Notes: generated by a model not told the origin, from the sequence alone. A stretch of 8,873 nucleotides of DNA from an uncultured Desulfurobacterium sp. (GCA_913055135.1 CAJXJV010000043.1:1-8873); one strand, 5' to 3'; shown: positions 1 to 7,181, counted from the stretch's first letter. Translations and numbers: made by a program.

Positions 1-570
1 AGCGTGAAAGGACACCTTGTTTATATGTGTGAGGAGATTTTGAAAGGAGTTGCTCCTTTTGTTGGGGGACATCCGATAGCCGGGACCGAAAAATCCGGCG
101 TAGAAAATGCCGTTGAGAACCTTTTTAGCGGTGCAAAGTTCATCGTTACTCCAACGGAAAATACGGACAGAGAGGCTCTGAGGAAAGTTGTTTCCCTGTG
201 GAGGAAGTTGGAATCTGAAGTGATTGAGATGGATCCTTTCTACCATGATAAAGTTTTCGCTGCCGTAAGTCATCTTCCTCATGTTGTTGCCTATTCGATA
301 GTTGATGCGATAGATAAACTCTCAAATAATCTGGGAACTGACCTCTTTCAGCTTACCGGAGGTGGATTCAGAGACTTTACAAGAATTGCCATGAGTGATC
401 CCATCATGTGGAGAGATATCTGTATAGAGAACAGGGAAAATCTTCTAAAAGCGTTGAAAACTTTCAAAGCTTCCATAGAAAAGGCTGAAAGATTGATTGA
501 AAAAGCAGATAAAGAAGAACTCAAAAATTTCTTTGAGAAGTCGAAGGAGAAGAGGAGTTCTGTTAAATAA
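1..570 (+). CDS. tyrA: Prephenate dehydrogenase TyrA, 3' part (N-terminus outside window)
   Basis: Oxidative decarboxylation of prephenate to 4-hydroxyphenylpyruvate with NAD(P)+, in the tyrosine branch of the shikimate pathway; cytoplasmic. The reading frame is open to the first base of the window, where Ser precedes VKG, matching the family's GSVKG motif, so the GTG at 4 is internal and the Rossmann NAD-binding half lies upstream. Visible family motifs, counted from the first codon: GGHPIAGTEKSG with catalytic His24, SHLPH with His91 and His94, and GGGFRDFTRIA with Arg128, the expected prephenate-binding Arg. The rest is the all-helical dimerisation domain ending in a charged tail. From memory the whole fragment resembles the Aquifex aeolicus enzyme closely. 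No chorismate mutase or ACT domain follows. The next gene starts at the base after the TAA, so the two are probably cotranscribed. Confidence 0.93.
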   Translation, partial: SVKGHLVYMCEEILKGVAPFVGGHPIAGTEKSGVENAVENLFSGAKFIVTPTENTDREALRKVVSLWRKLESEVIEMDPFYHDKVFAAVSHLPHVVAYSIVDAIDKLSNNLGTDLFQLTGGGFRDFTRIAMSDPIMWRDICIENRENLLKALKTFKASIEKAERLIEKADKEELKNFFEKSKEKRSSVK

Positions 571-3138
571 ATGGAAAATCTTTTCTCGGGGGAAATTGAA
601 AGACTCTCGGCAGGTGAAAAAGTCTTTTTTAGTGTAAGGCAGTTTACGACCTATTTTGAGCTCTTTGCTTTGAGGGAATTAAAAAGACCAATTTTTTCAA
701 AGTTTACTGGAACACTTCAGGAACTTGCGATTGATGCTTTCAACGAGAATTTTGAGAATAAGAGAATTCTATCCGATCAAGAGAGGCTTTTTCTCATTTC
801 AAAGGCAATGGAAACTGGGGGTAGGGAACTTCCTTCTGACACAGGCTATGTTGAGATTGTAGATAAAAGGTTAAGAGACATTTTCCAGCACAATCTGTCT
901 GAAGAGGAAATAGAGGAGAAACTTCCTCTCCTTGACAGAAGAATTCAGAAAAAACTCAAAACAACTCTCGAAATTATCAGAAGCTATAGAAGATTCCTTA
1001 GAGAAGTAAACGGGACGGATATTCCTAACCTCTTTCTTGAGGCATCGAAGTTGGAATATAATTCCCCGTTTGTGTCTGTTGTCTTTCCAGCATTTCTTTT
1101 TCCTGCTGAAATCGAATTCCTCAAAAGTGCCGGAAAGGTCAAAATTCTACGTTTCAAAGACTCTGATGAGTTTTTTTCAGAGCTCTCTTCCTCAAACAGA
1201 GAAAGTTTTCCAGACGGCTGGGAAATAGAAGAAGTTGAACCCAACCCTCTCTCAAAAGCCCTTTCCCTTTTCGGGAATGCCGAAGTAAAAACAGAAACTG
1301 AAGTCAACATTAAACCCTTTTCTTCAAGAAGTGAAGATGCAAAGTACATTGTTGATACTGTAGTAACGTTGATTGAGGAGGGATTTCAGCCTCACGAGAT
1401 AGCCGTAGCAGGGAGAACTATTGATGAGATTCTCCCTTTGCTTTATCAGCTCTCTAAGGACAGAGGTATTCCATTGAGGTTTCAAACGAAGGGAATTCCT
1501 CTAACTGCCAGTCCTTTTGTAAAAAACTCTTTACATAAGTTGTTGGAACTTGATGATGGAGCTGGAACGCTCCTTGAGTGGACAGAGTGGATGCTTGAGA
1601 GGTATTTCTCAGAGGATTTTGATGAACCGGCAGTTTTAAATCAGATTGAAAAGTTCTACAGAGAGATGCTCAGTCTAAGATTGAGAGGTCTCTTTCCTGA
1701 GAGAAAGTTGCCACCAAAAAAGGCAGCTAAGGAGCTTTCAAAACTTTTCATCAAAAGGTACTACCTGATAGAGGAAAACGAACCTTTTGGAGTCCATGTG
1801 GGAACTCCAGAGTCGATAATCTCCCTCTTACCGAAAGCTGTAATTATGGATGATGTTTCAGAAGGTGTCTATCCAAGGACATTTCCCTTTGATCCAGATT
1901 TTTCCTACGAAGAGCGGGAAGAAATTAACAAAATTCTTGGCAGAAACTCTGTTTCTCAGCAGCCTTTCCCTTTAAGGGAGAGGCTTATCAGCTATGAGTT
2001 TTTGACCTTTTACAATCTCCTTTCCCTCCCTCTAAGAAAACTCTACCTGACCTACAACCGTTTCAGGGGAAGATCCCTCTTTGTTGATCAGATACAAAAT
2101 AGAGTGAAAGTTTCCGATTCCTACAGGGAGATAGTCTCCCATGTTGCTTTTAACTGTTATCAGGTTTTCAAAGAAAAAAAGAAACCTCAATCCTGGGAGG
2201 AAAGGGGTATATACGTCTGGAAGAATAGGAGTTCCAGTGCTCTTTACAATTTCTACATAAAGAAAGAAGTGGCTAAACAGATTGTTGAGAATCTGACGGT
2301 AACAGATATCGTCAATTACCTTGACTGTCCAGCCAAAGCTCTTTTTTCTCTTGTTTTTAAAGATGATGAGGTAACCTTAGATATCCTTGAAGGAATTGTC
2401 TACCATGAATCAATTGAGAGGATGTTAAAAACAGGGTTTGATAAGAAGATCTTTGATGAAATCTTTGAAGAGAAAACCTCTCGAATAGAAGATCCCGTTG
2501 TGCCTCTTTTAAAACCATATTTCCGCGAAAACGTTAAGCGGTTTATAGACTTCTTCAGAGGACATGAGATCTACAGTAAAGAAGCCGATCAGGAGGTGGA
2601 TATTTCTATTAAAGTAAGTGATGTTGTTTTGAAAGGAAGAATAGACTTTATAAGTCAGATAGATGGTAAAACTCATATAGTTGATTTCAAAAAGGGTAAT
2701 GTTTCAGAAAGTCGAAAAAATTTTTATGCTCCTCCAAGTCCTCATTCCCTTCAGGTTGTTCTCTACGGTATGGCGTTGAAGGGAAGGGATTTGATTTCTG
2801 TATTGAAAAAAGAAGAATTTGGAGATCTTGTTTTTCACTTTATTTCCGTATCGAGAGCTAAGGAAGATGTTCCTCCTGAGAAGTGGAAGATTTCTTTCAC
2901 CGGAGAGGAGAGCAGAAAAAAGCTTAAAGCTGCGGGAATTCTTGCAGCTCTTTCTATCATAGCTATGAAGAACGGATATTTTATTCCTCACAGATTTAGC
3001 ATTACAGACGACTGGAAAGTGGAAATCAAGGAAGATTCCTGTTATGATGATTACCAGCTCTCTTCGGAGTTACTTCTTGGATTTAAAAATCGATTTACTA
3101 AAATACTGAGACATATTCTGAAACAATGGAAAACCTGA
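571..3138 (+). CDS. AddB-like protein: degenerate helicase fold plus C-terminal PD-(D/E)XK nuclease
   Basis: Probable exonuclease subunit of an AddAB/RexAB-type end-processing complex, or a stand-alone relative; 855 residues, shorter than Bacillus AddB. The RecB-family nuclease domain (about 585-800) looks complete: YLDCP at 583-587, GxxxH with His612, GRID with Asp692, VDFKKG with Asp705 and Lys707, and QxxxY at Gln728/Tyr732. The middle keeps SF1/AddB-like landmarks: DDVSEGVYPR (427-436) and LYLTYNRFRG (491-500), typical of motif V/VI regions. No Walker A (GxxxxGKT/S) occurs near the N-terminus, and the Walker B position reads VVFPAF (170-175) without an acidic residue, so ATP hydrolysis by this subunit is unlikely. 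Cys586 occupies the first iron-sulfur position, but the C-terminal CxxC-x5-C cluster of classical AddB is absent. The start follows the tyrA TAA directly; purine-rich AAGGAG/GAGGAG at 544-557 may serve as ribosome site. The addA partner is not in the window. The nuclease call is firm; the AddB label is moderately sure. Confidence 0.8.
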   Translation: MENLFSGEIERLSAGEKVFFSVRQFTTYFELFALRELKRPIFSKFTGTLQELAIDAFNENFENKRILSDQERLFLISKAMETGGRELPSDTGYVEIVDKRLRDIFQHNLSEEEIEEKLPLLDRRIQKKLKTTLEIIRSYRRFLREVNGTDIPNLFLEASKLEYNSPFVSVVFPAFLFPAEIEFLKSAGKVKILRFKDSDEFFSELSSSNRESFPDGWEIEEVEPNPLSKALSLFGNAEVKTETEVNIKPFSSRSEDAKYIVDTVVTLIEEGFQPHEIAVAGRTIDEILPLLYQLSKDRGIPLRFQTKGIPLTASPFVKNSLHKLLELDDGAGTLLEWTEWMLERYFSEDFDEPAVLNQIEKFYREMLSLRLRGLFPERKLPPKKAAKELSKLFIKRYYLIEENEPFGVHVGTPESIISLLPKAVIMDDVSEGVYPRTFPFDPDFSYEEREEINKILGRNSVSQQPFPLRERLISYEFLTFYNLLSLPLRKLYLTYNRFRGRSLFVDQIQNRVKVSDSYREIVSHVAFNCYQVFKEKKKPQSWEERGIYVWKNRSSSALYNFYIKKEVAKQIVENLTVTDIVNYLDCPAKALFSLVFKDDEVTLDILEGIVYHESIERMLKTGFDKKIFDEIFEEKTSRIEDPVVPLLKPYFRENVKRFIDFFRGHEIYSKEADQEVDISIKVSDVVLKGRIDFISQIDGKTHIVDFKKGNVSESRKNFYAPPSPHSLQVVLYGMALKGRDLISVLKKEEFGDLVFHFISVSRAKEDVPPEKWKISFTGEESRKKLKAAGILAALSIIAMKNGYFIPHRFSITDDWKVEIKEDSCYDDYQLSSELLLGFKNRFTKILRHILKQWKT

Positions 3139-3983
3139 GTAGAACTTTTTTTCTGGCTCTTTTTATTTCCCTGTTGTTCCATATCCCGCTTCTTTTCATT
3201 ACGTTTGGTTTTCAAATTGAAAAGATTAAGACGGAAAATGTTGTGGTTCTTGACTTTTCTGAGACTGGAATTGTTGCAGAGAAGGAAGTAGCTCATAAAA
3301 GAAGTTCAGAAAAAGATCGTGAGGTTAAGCATAAAGAGGAAAAGAAAAAGGAAAAAGAGAAAGAGAGAAAGAGAGAGAAGGAAAAGAAGAGGGTTAAGGT
3401 TCAAAGGACAAAAAAGTTTAAAAGAAAAGTGGTTAAAAAGAAGAAAATAGAGGAGAGAAAAAAGGAAGTTTCCAGAGTAGTTGAAAAAGAAGAAGAGAAT
3501 TTACAGAAGGTTGAACAGAATACAGAATCGAACATTCAACCAGAAGAAAACGTGAGAAAGGAGAAAATGAAAACGGAGCAGCAGATTTTGGAAAGAGAGA
3601 AGAGTAACGTAGAAAGTGGAAAAGTGGTTAAAAAATCTGTTTCGAAAGGAGAAGCTGAAAAAGGAAAAACAGTTGTTAGCACTAATAAGAAGGAGTTTAA
3701 TAGAGAGAGTTATGTTTCTCTAATCATTCAGGAAATTGAGAGAAAAAAGTTTTATCCTCCTCTGGCAAGAAGGTTGGGTATAGAGGGAAAAGTTGTTGTG
3801 AGAATTGTTGTTGATCGAGGAGGAAAGTTAAAGGAAGTAAGTGTTGTAAAGTCCAGCGGAAATAAGATTTTGGACAGAGCAGCTTCAAAACTGATGAAGA
3901 AGTGTAATTTTCCTCCTCTTCCACCTGAGTATCAGAAAGAGGTTTTCGATGTGGAAGTTCCAATAAGATACGAGCTCAAATAA
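3126..3983 (+). CDS. tonB: TonB energy-transducing protein with Lys/Glu-rich linker
   Basis: Links the proton-driven ExbB-ExbD motor of the inner membrane to TonB-dependent outer-membrane receptors for iron chelates or other nutrients. 285 residues: one N-terminal signal-anchor helix (about 8-29) containing S15-x3-H19, the SxxxH motif TonB uses to couple to ExbB/ExbD; a very long charged linker (about 55-190); and a C-terminal TonB domain (about 195-285) with FYPPLARR around Tyr210, a GKVVVRIVVD strand, DRAASKLMKK helix and a closing VPIRYELK strand. The linker is almost proline-free and made of Lys/Glu/Arg, unlike the Pro-rich linker of classical TonB, and may form a long helix. The gene overlaps the preceding one by 13 bases, and I see no strong ribosome site before the ATG, which suggests translational coupling. 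No exbB, exbD or receptor gene is in view, so the substrate is unknown. Confidence 0.87.
   Translation: MENLSRTFFLALFISLLFHIPLLFITFGFQIEKIKTENVVVLDFSETGIVAEKEVAHKRSSEKDREVKHKEEKKKEKEKERKREKEKKRVKVQRTKKFKRKVVKKKKIEERKKEVSRVVEKEEENLQKVEQNTESNIQPEENVRKEKMKTEQQILEREKSNVESGKVVKKSVSKGEAEKGKTVVSTNKKEFNRESYVSLIIQEIERKKFYPPLARRLGIEGKVVVRIVVDRGGKLKEVSVVKSSGNKILDRAASKLMKKCNFPPLPPEYQKEVFDVEVPIRYELK
3333..3393 (+). repeat. 61-base uninterrupted purine run inside tonB
   Basis: Every base from 3333 to 3393 is A or G, with short GA and GAAA-type repeats. It encodes the densest Lys/Glu/Arg part of the TonB linker, residues 70 to about 90. Such runs are prone to slippage and can form triplex (H-) DNA; neither is shown here. 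The frame is intact in this sequence. Confidence 0.9.
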
Positions 3984-3994
3984 TTGCATATAAT
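3984..3994 (+). promoter_or_regulatory. Possible aspS promoter (-10 TATAAT)
   Basis: In the 47-base gap between tonB and aspS, TTGCATATAAT contains a perfect TATAAT (3989-3994). No convincing -35 box lies 16-18 bases upstream, and the TG is one base too far for an ideal extended -10. Transcription would begin near 4001 and give a leader of about 30 bases. A ribosome site GAGAGGT (4017-4023) sits 7 bases before the aspS ATG. aspS may also be read through from tonB. Confidence 0.4.
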
Positions 3995-4030
3995 TCAACA
4001 ACAAAAATTCTGAAAAGAGAGGTAACTGAA

Positions 4031-5818
4031 ATGCTTGAACACCTTGGAAAGTTTGAGAGAACTTCTTACTGTGGAGAGGTTTCTACTTCAGATATTGGAA
4101 AGAGAGTAAGACTCGCTGGATGGGTTGATACAACAAGAGATCATGGCGGTGTTGTCTTTACAGATTTAAGGGATAGAACTGGAAAGATTCAGATAGTTTT
4201 TGCTCCTGAGATCAGTGAAGAGTTGGTTGAGAGAGCAAAGAAACTGAAGCATGAGTACGTCATAGCAGTTGAAGGCGAAGTTAGGAGAAGACCTCCGGGA
4301 ACTGAAAATCCAAAGCTGAAGACTGGAGAAGTAGAAGTTTACGCAGAAAAGCTTCAAATACTTAACAAATCCTTACCTCTTCCGTTCCCGATTGAGGATG
4401 ATGTAAAGGTTGGAGAGGATATCAGGCTAAAGTATCGCTTCCTTGACCTCAGAAGAAAAAAGATGATGGATAACGTAATCTTCAGACATAAGCTCTACCA
4501 GATTACAAGGAGTGTCTTCAATGAAGAGGGTTTTATCGAAATAGAGACACCATACCTGACAAAGAGTACTCCGGAGGGAGCAAGGGACTTTTTAGTTCCA
4601 AGCAGGATCTATCCAGGAAAGTTCTACGCTCTTCCACAGTCTCCACAGCTCTTCAAACAGATTTTGATGGTGGCTGGATTTGATAGGTACTATCAAATCG
4701 CCAGGTGTTTTAGGGACGAGGATCTAAGAGCTGACAGGCAGCCTGAGTTCACACAGGTAGATTTTGAGATGTCCTTTGTTCGTGAAAGAGACGTCATGGA
4801 TATTGCTGAAAAGGTTTTAAGGAGGCTCTACAAAGAGCTCCTTGATATTGAGATTGGTGAAATTCCAGTTATGTCTTACGATGAGGCAATGAACCGCTTT
4901 GGAACAGATAGACCAGATACCAGGTTCGGTCTTGAGTTGAAGGAGATTACTGATATTGCTGAAAAATGCAGCTTTAAGGTTTTCAGAACTGTTGTTGAAA
5001 ATGGTGGAATTGTAAAAGCTATCAACTTCAAAGGTGGTGCAACCCTCTCAAGGAAAGAGATAGACGACCTTACAAAGTTTGTCGGAATTTATGGTGCTAA
5101 AGGACTTGCATGGATAAAGATTACAGATAAAGGTCTTCAGTCTCCAATTGTTAAGTTCTTCGCAAGTAGCGAAATGAATGAAATCTTGAAGAGGCTTGAA
5201 GCCGAAGTTGGAGATGTTCTCTTCTTTGTGGCGGACAAACCGGATGTTGTAAATGCTGCACTTTCAAATCTCAGATTGAAACTTGGAAAGATGGCAAATC
5301 TAATTGATGATAGCAAGATAAATGTTCTATGGGTTGTTGACTTCCCGATGTTTGAGTGGAATGAGGATGAGAACAGATGGGAAGCTCTCCACCATCCATT
5401 TACAAGTCCGAAAGAAGAGGATGTTGAAAAGCTTCTTGAAAATCCTGGTGAAGTTAGAGCAAGGGCTTACGATATGGTCTTAAACGGTGTTGAGATTGGT
5501 GGGGGAAGTATTCGTATTCACAGAGAGGATGTTCAGGAAAAGGTTTTCAAGGTTATTGGTCTTTCTGATGAAGAGGCACAGGAGAGGTTTGGATTTCTCC
5601 TTGAGGCACTGAAGTATGGCGCTCCCCCACACGGTGGAATGGCTTTCGGACTTGACAGACTCTGTGCAATCATGAGGGGAGAGGAGTCAATCAGAGACGT
5701 TATAGCGTTTCCAAAGACGCAGAGAGGGCAGTGTCTCCTTACTGGAGCTCCAGATACAGTAAGACCAGAACAGCTTGAAGAGCTCCACATTGAAGTTGTT
5801 AAAGAAGAGGAAGAATAA
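4031..5818 (+). CDS. aspS: Aspartyl-tRNA synthetase, bacterial type, probably non-discriminating
   Basis: Class IIb synthetase charging tRNA-Asp (and, if non-discriminating, tRNA-Asn) with aspartate using ATP; cytoplasmic homodimer. 595 residues, normal for bacterial AspRS. Order: N-terminal OB-fold anticodon-binding domain (about 1-110) with WVDTTRDHGGVVFTDLRDR; catalytic core with YRFLDLRR, EIETPYLTKSTPEGARDFLVPSR, QSPQLFKQ and motif 2 FRDEDLRADRQPEFTQ (Arg228); bacterial GAD insertion (about 285-420); and motif 3 GAPPHGGMAFGLDRL (Gly530 to Leu544, Arg543). His38 in RDHGG and Gly90 in RRPPGTEN match the His31/Gly83 pair described for the non-discriminating Pseudomonas aeruginosa enzyme, where discriminating enzymes such as E. 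coli's have Leu at the first position. That specificity is an inference. The ATG is well placed behind GAGAGGT. A hairpin follows the stop. Confidence 0.97.
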   Translation: MLEHLGKFERTSYCGEVSTSDIGKRVRLAGWVDTTRDHGGVVFTDLRDRTGKIQIVFAPEISEELVERAKKLKHEYVIAVEGEVRRRPPGTENPKLKTGEVEVYAEKLQILNKSLPLPFPIEDDVKVGEDIRLKYRFLDLRRKKMMDNVIFRHKLYQITRSVFNEEGFIEIETPYLTKSTPEGARDFLVPSRIYPGKFYALPQSPQLFKQILMVAGFDRYYQIARCFRDEDLRADRQPEFTQVDFEMSFVRERDVMDIAEKVLRRLYKELLDIEIGEIPVMSYDEAMNRFGTDRPDTRFGLELKEITDIAEKCSFKVFRTVVENGGIVKAINFKGGATLSRKEIDDLTKFVGIYGAKGLAWIKITDKGLQSPIVKFFASSEMNEILKRLEAEVGDVLFFVADKPDVVNAALSNLRLKLGKMANLIDDSKINVLWVVDFPMFEWNEDENRWEALHHPFTSPKEEDVEKLLENPGEVRARAYDMVLNGVEIGGGSIRIHREDVQEKVFKVIGLSDEEAQERFGFLLEALKYGAPPHGGMAFGLDRLCAIMRGEESIRDVIAFPKTQRGQCLLTGAPDTVRPEQLEELHIEVVKEEEE

Positions 5819-5821
5819 TCA

Positions 5822-5838
5822 GGCGGGGTTTTCCCGCC
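5822..5838 (+). terminator. GC-rich hairpin after aspS, possibly bidirectional terminator
   Basis: GGCGGG (5822-5827) pairs with CCCGCC (5833-5838) around a 5-base loop GTTTT, beginning 3 bases after the aspS stop. The six-pair all-GC stem stands out in AT-rich surroundings. The downstream tract CTAAATTTAATTT is T-rich but not a clean T run, so it is an imperfect intrinsic terminator. aspS and the ferritin gene converge here with 84 bases between stops, so the hairpin may serve both. Confidence 0.6.
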
Positions 5839-5902
5839 CTAAATTTAATTTGGCGGTTTATTGCTTCATTTTTGAAAAAGCACGGAGAATTTACTCGAAA
5901 CG

Positions 5903-6403
5903 TTAGTCTCTCAAGAATTTCAGATTGTCTAAATCTTCAAGCAAAGACTGTAAGTCCTCTTCGTGTTCAACCTCATCTGTGAGAATCTGAAGAGCAATGT
6001 TGTAAGTTATAGGGTCAATATCTTTCGTGATTTTCAATATTTCATTATATGTATCAATAGCACACTGCTCTCCTTTTATGTTCTGTTCCAGAACTTTTTT
6101 TACAAATGGATCATCTGGAGCGTCATAGCCGCAGTTTGTCAGTTCAAACCACTGTTTTGGTGATAGAACGGGAGTTCCTCCAAGCTCTAAAATCCTTGCA
6201 ACAAGCATGTCTGCATGTCTTAGTTCGTCGTTTGCGTGCTGGATAAGTTCAGTGATTACAGCATCTTTCATAGGTCCTTTAACAACTTTTGATCCCACCC
6301 AGTACTGATAGTATGCAAGCCACTCATCACAGAGTGCTTTGTTGAGAAGTTCAACGATTTTATCGGCATGTTCTCCTATAAGTTCTCTTCCCTTTGTTCC
6401 CAT
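5903..6403 (-). CDS. Dps-like ferritin of the DPSL / thioferritin type
   Basis: Ferritin-fold di-iron protein thought to oxidise Fe(II), using peroxide or oxygen, and store iron inside a 12-subunit cage; protects against oxidative stress. 166 residues, four-helix bundle. Candidate di-iron ligands: Glu27 (CDEWLAYY), Glu60 and His63 (DELRHAD), Glu112 (GEQC), Glu144 and His147 (DEVEH), a bacterioferritin-like set rather than the intersubunit site of classical Dps. Cys91 and Cys114 (NCGYDAP and GEQCAIDTY) match the cysteine pair that marks DPSL proteins of Sulfolobus and Pyrococcus; from memory the stretch from Cys91 to His147 lines up well with Sulfolobus DPSL, including KDxDPxTYxxAxxIL. The start is supported by AAGGAG 6 bases upstream (6410-6415 on the other strand). 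It has its own promoter candidate and converges on aspS. Plain bacterioferritin is the alternative; the Cys pair argues for DPSL. Confidence 0.88.
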   Translation of the reverse strand: MGTKGRELIGEHADKIVELLNKALCDEWLAYYQYWVGSKVVKGPMKDAVITELIQHANDELRHADMLVARILELGGTPVLSPKQWFELTNCGYDAPDDPFVKKVLEQNIKGEQCAIDTYNEILKITKDIDPITYNIALQILTDEVEHEEDLQSLLEDLDNLKFLRD

Positions 6404-6432
6404 TGGATTCTCCTTAGACCTTTTCCTTTGAA

Positions 6433-6459
6433 CTTATAGCAGTAAAAAATAACCTGCAA
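6433..6459 (-). promoter_or_regulatory. Promoter candidate for the DPSL ferritin
   Basis: Read on the - strand, TTGCAG (6459-6454) is followed after 15 bases by TATAAG (6438-6433), directly preceded by TGC, an extended -10. It lies in the 56 bases between trpF and the ferritin gene, and its -35 abuts the trpF stop. The short 15-base spacer is offset by the extended -10. It would let the ferritin be expressed independently of trpF. I see no recognisable Fur or PerR operator here. Confidence 0.5.
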
Positions 6460-7089
6460 CTAAGTTGAGCACTTTGCGACTTTTACGAACTGGAAAACCT
6501 TTTCCTTGTCTTTCTTTCCTGGTTCTGTTTCCACACCACTGCTCACGTCAACAGCGTAAGGGTTGACCTCTCTAATGGCTTTTGCAACGTTTTCAGGATT
6601 CAGCCCACCTGAGAGGATTACTGTAATGTCAAATCTTTCTTTAACTGCCCTTGCAATTTCCCAGTTAAAGGTTTTTCCTGTTCCCCCGTAAGAATCCTTT
6701 GAGTAAGTATCAAGGAGAATAGCCCTTATTTTTCCAATGTAGGGTTCTATCCTTTCAATCTCGGCAATCTCTTTTAGTCTGAAAACCTTAATTACTCTAT
6801 TGGCTCCTATATATTCACATTCTTCTGGAGTTTCTTCTCCGTGGAGCTGTGCAAAATCTAAATAGGCATAGCTGAGAATTTCCAGAACATTCCGTGGATC
6901 TTCGTTAACAAAAACTCCAACTTTTAGAATGAACGGAGGAAGATTCAAGGTAATTTTTCTGACATCTTTGGCTTTTATAAACCTCTTACTTTTTGGATAG
7001 AGTATAAAGCCAAGTACATCTGCTCCAGCCCCGGTAGCGGTTAGTGCATCTTCAAGGTTCGTTATCCCGCATATTTTGACCTTTACCAT
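6460..7089 (-). CDS. trpF: Phosphoribosylanthranilate isomerase TrpF
   Basis: Isomerises N-(5'-phosphoribosyl)anthranilate to the carboxyphenylamino-deoxyribulose phosphate (CdRP) in tryptophan synthesis; cytoplasmic TIM barrel. 209 residues, normal for a stand-alone enzyme. Catalytic Cys7 lies in KICGIT and catalytic Asp127 in LLDTYS; the phosphate-binding loops are GGTGKTF (135-141) and LSGGLNPENV (about 159-168), and VDVSSGVE closes the barrel. No fused TrpC domain. The start is supported by AAGGAG 6 bases before the ATG (7096-7101 on the other strand). No other trp gene is visible: its downstream neighbour is the ferritin gene 56 bases away and a signalling gene diverges upstream, so the trp genes seem dispersed in this genome. 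Confidence 0.97.
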   Translation of the reverse strand: MVKVKICGITNLEDALTATGAGADVLGFILYPKSKRFIKAKDVRKITLNLPPFILKVGVFVNEDPRNVLEILSYAYLDFAQLHGEETPEECEYIGANRVIKVFRLKEIAEIERIEPYIGKIRAILLDTYSKDSYGGTGKTFNWEIARAVKERFDITVILSGGLNPENVAKAIREVNPYAVDVSSGVETEPGKKDKEKVFQFVKVAKCST

Positions 7090-7118
7090 TATGAGCTCCT
7101 TATCTATTTTTTACCAAA

Positions 7119-7127
7119 ATTTTATCA
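7119..7127 (-). promoter_or_regulatory. Possible trpF promoter (extended -10)
   Basis: On the - strand TGATAAAAT (7127-7119) is an extended -10: TG, one base, then TAAAAT, one mismatch from TATAAT. No good -35 box is seen upstream, as can occur with extended -10 promoters. It lies about 30 bases before the trpF ATG. No trp operator, leader peptide or attenuator is visible in the gap. Confidence 0.35.
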
Positions 7128-7149
7128 CGAATTGTGCTATTAAGTTAGA

Positions 7150-7155
7150 TATAAT
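7150..7155 (+). promoter_or_regulatory. Possible promoter -10 for the HD-GYP gene
   Basis: A perfect TATAAT in the 104-base divergent gap gives a leader of about 32 bases to the TTG start at 7194. No -35 match at 16-18 bases; its -35 region would almost touch the opposing trpF -10 at 7119-7127, so the two promoters could interfere. Confidence 0.35.
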
Positions 7156-7181
7156 TTTATTTTGAACTAAAAGTCTAAACC

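Noticed and set aside
984..1349. Open frame of about 120 codons on the - strand inside the nuclease gene
   Set aside because: Lies wholly opposite a well-supported coding region, has no recognisable domain or ribosome site, and has a Ser/Leu/Lys-rich composition typical of an antisense shadow. The shorter open frames at 1037-1228, 2704-2991, 3051-3296, 3724-3963, 4166-4357, 5533-5790 and 5963-6163 were rejected for the same reason.
2326..3138. Possible 4Fe-4S cluster in the AddB-like protein
   Set aside because: Only Cys586 and one lone Cys near the C-terminus (in DSCYDD) are suitably placed; the CxxC-x5-C group needed for the cluster is missing.
5862..5882. Weak inverted repeat GCTT...AAGC downstream of both convergent genes
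   Set aside because: Only four firm pairs plus A-T pairs with a bulge; too weak to call a second terminator beside the GC hairpin at 5822-5838.
6439..6457. GCAG...CTGC inverted repeat between trpF and the ferritin gene
   Set aside because: Four-base arms with an 11-base loop; likely chance, and it overlaps promoter elements. Not enough for an operator or terminator call.
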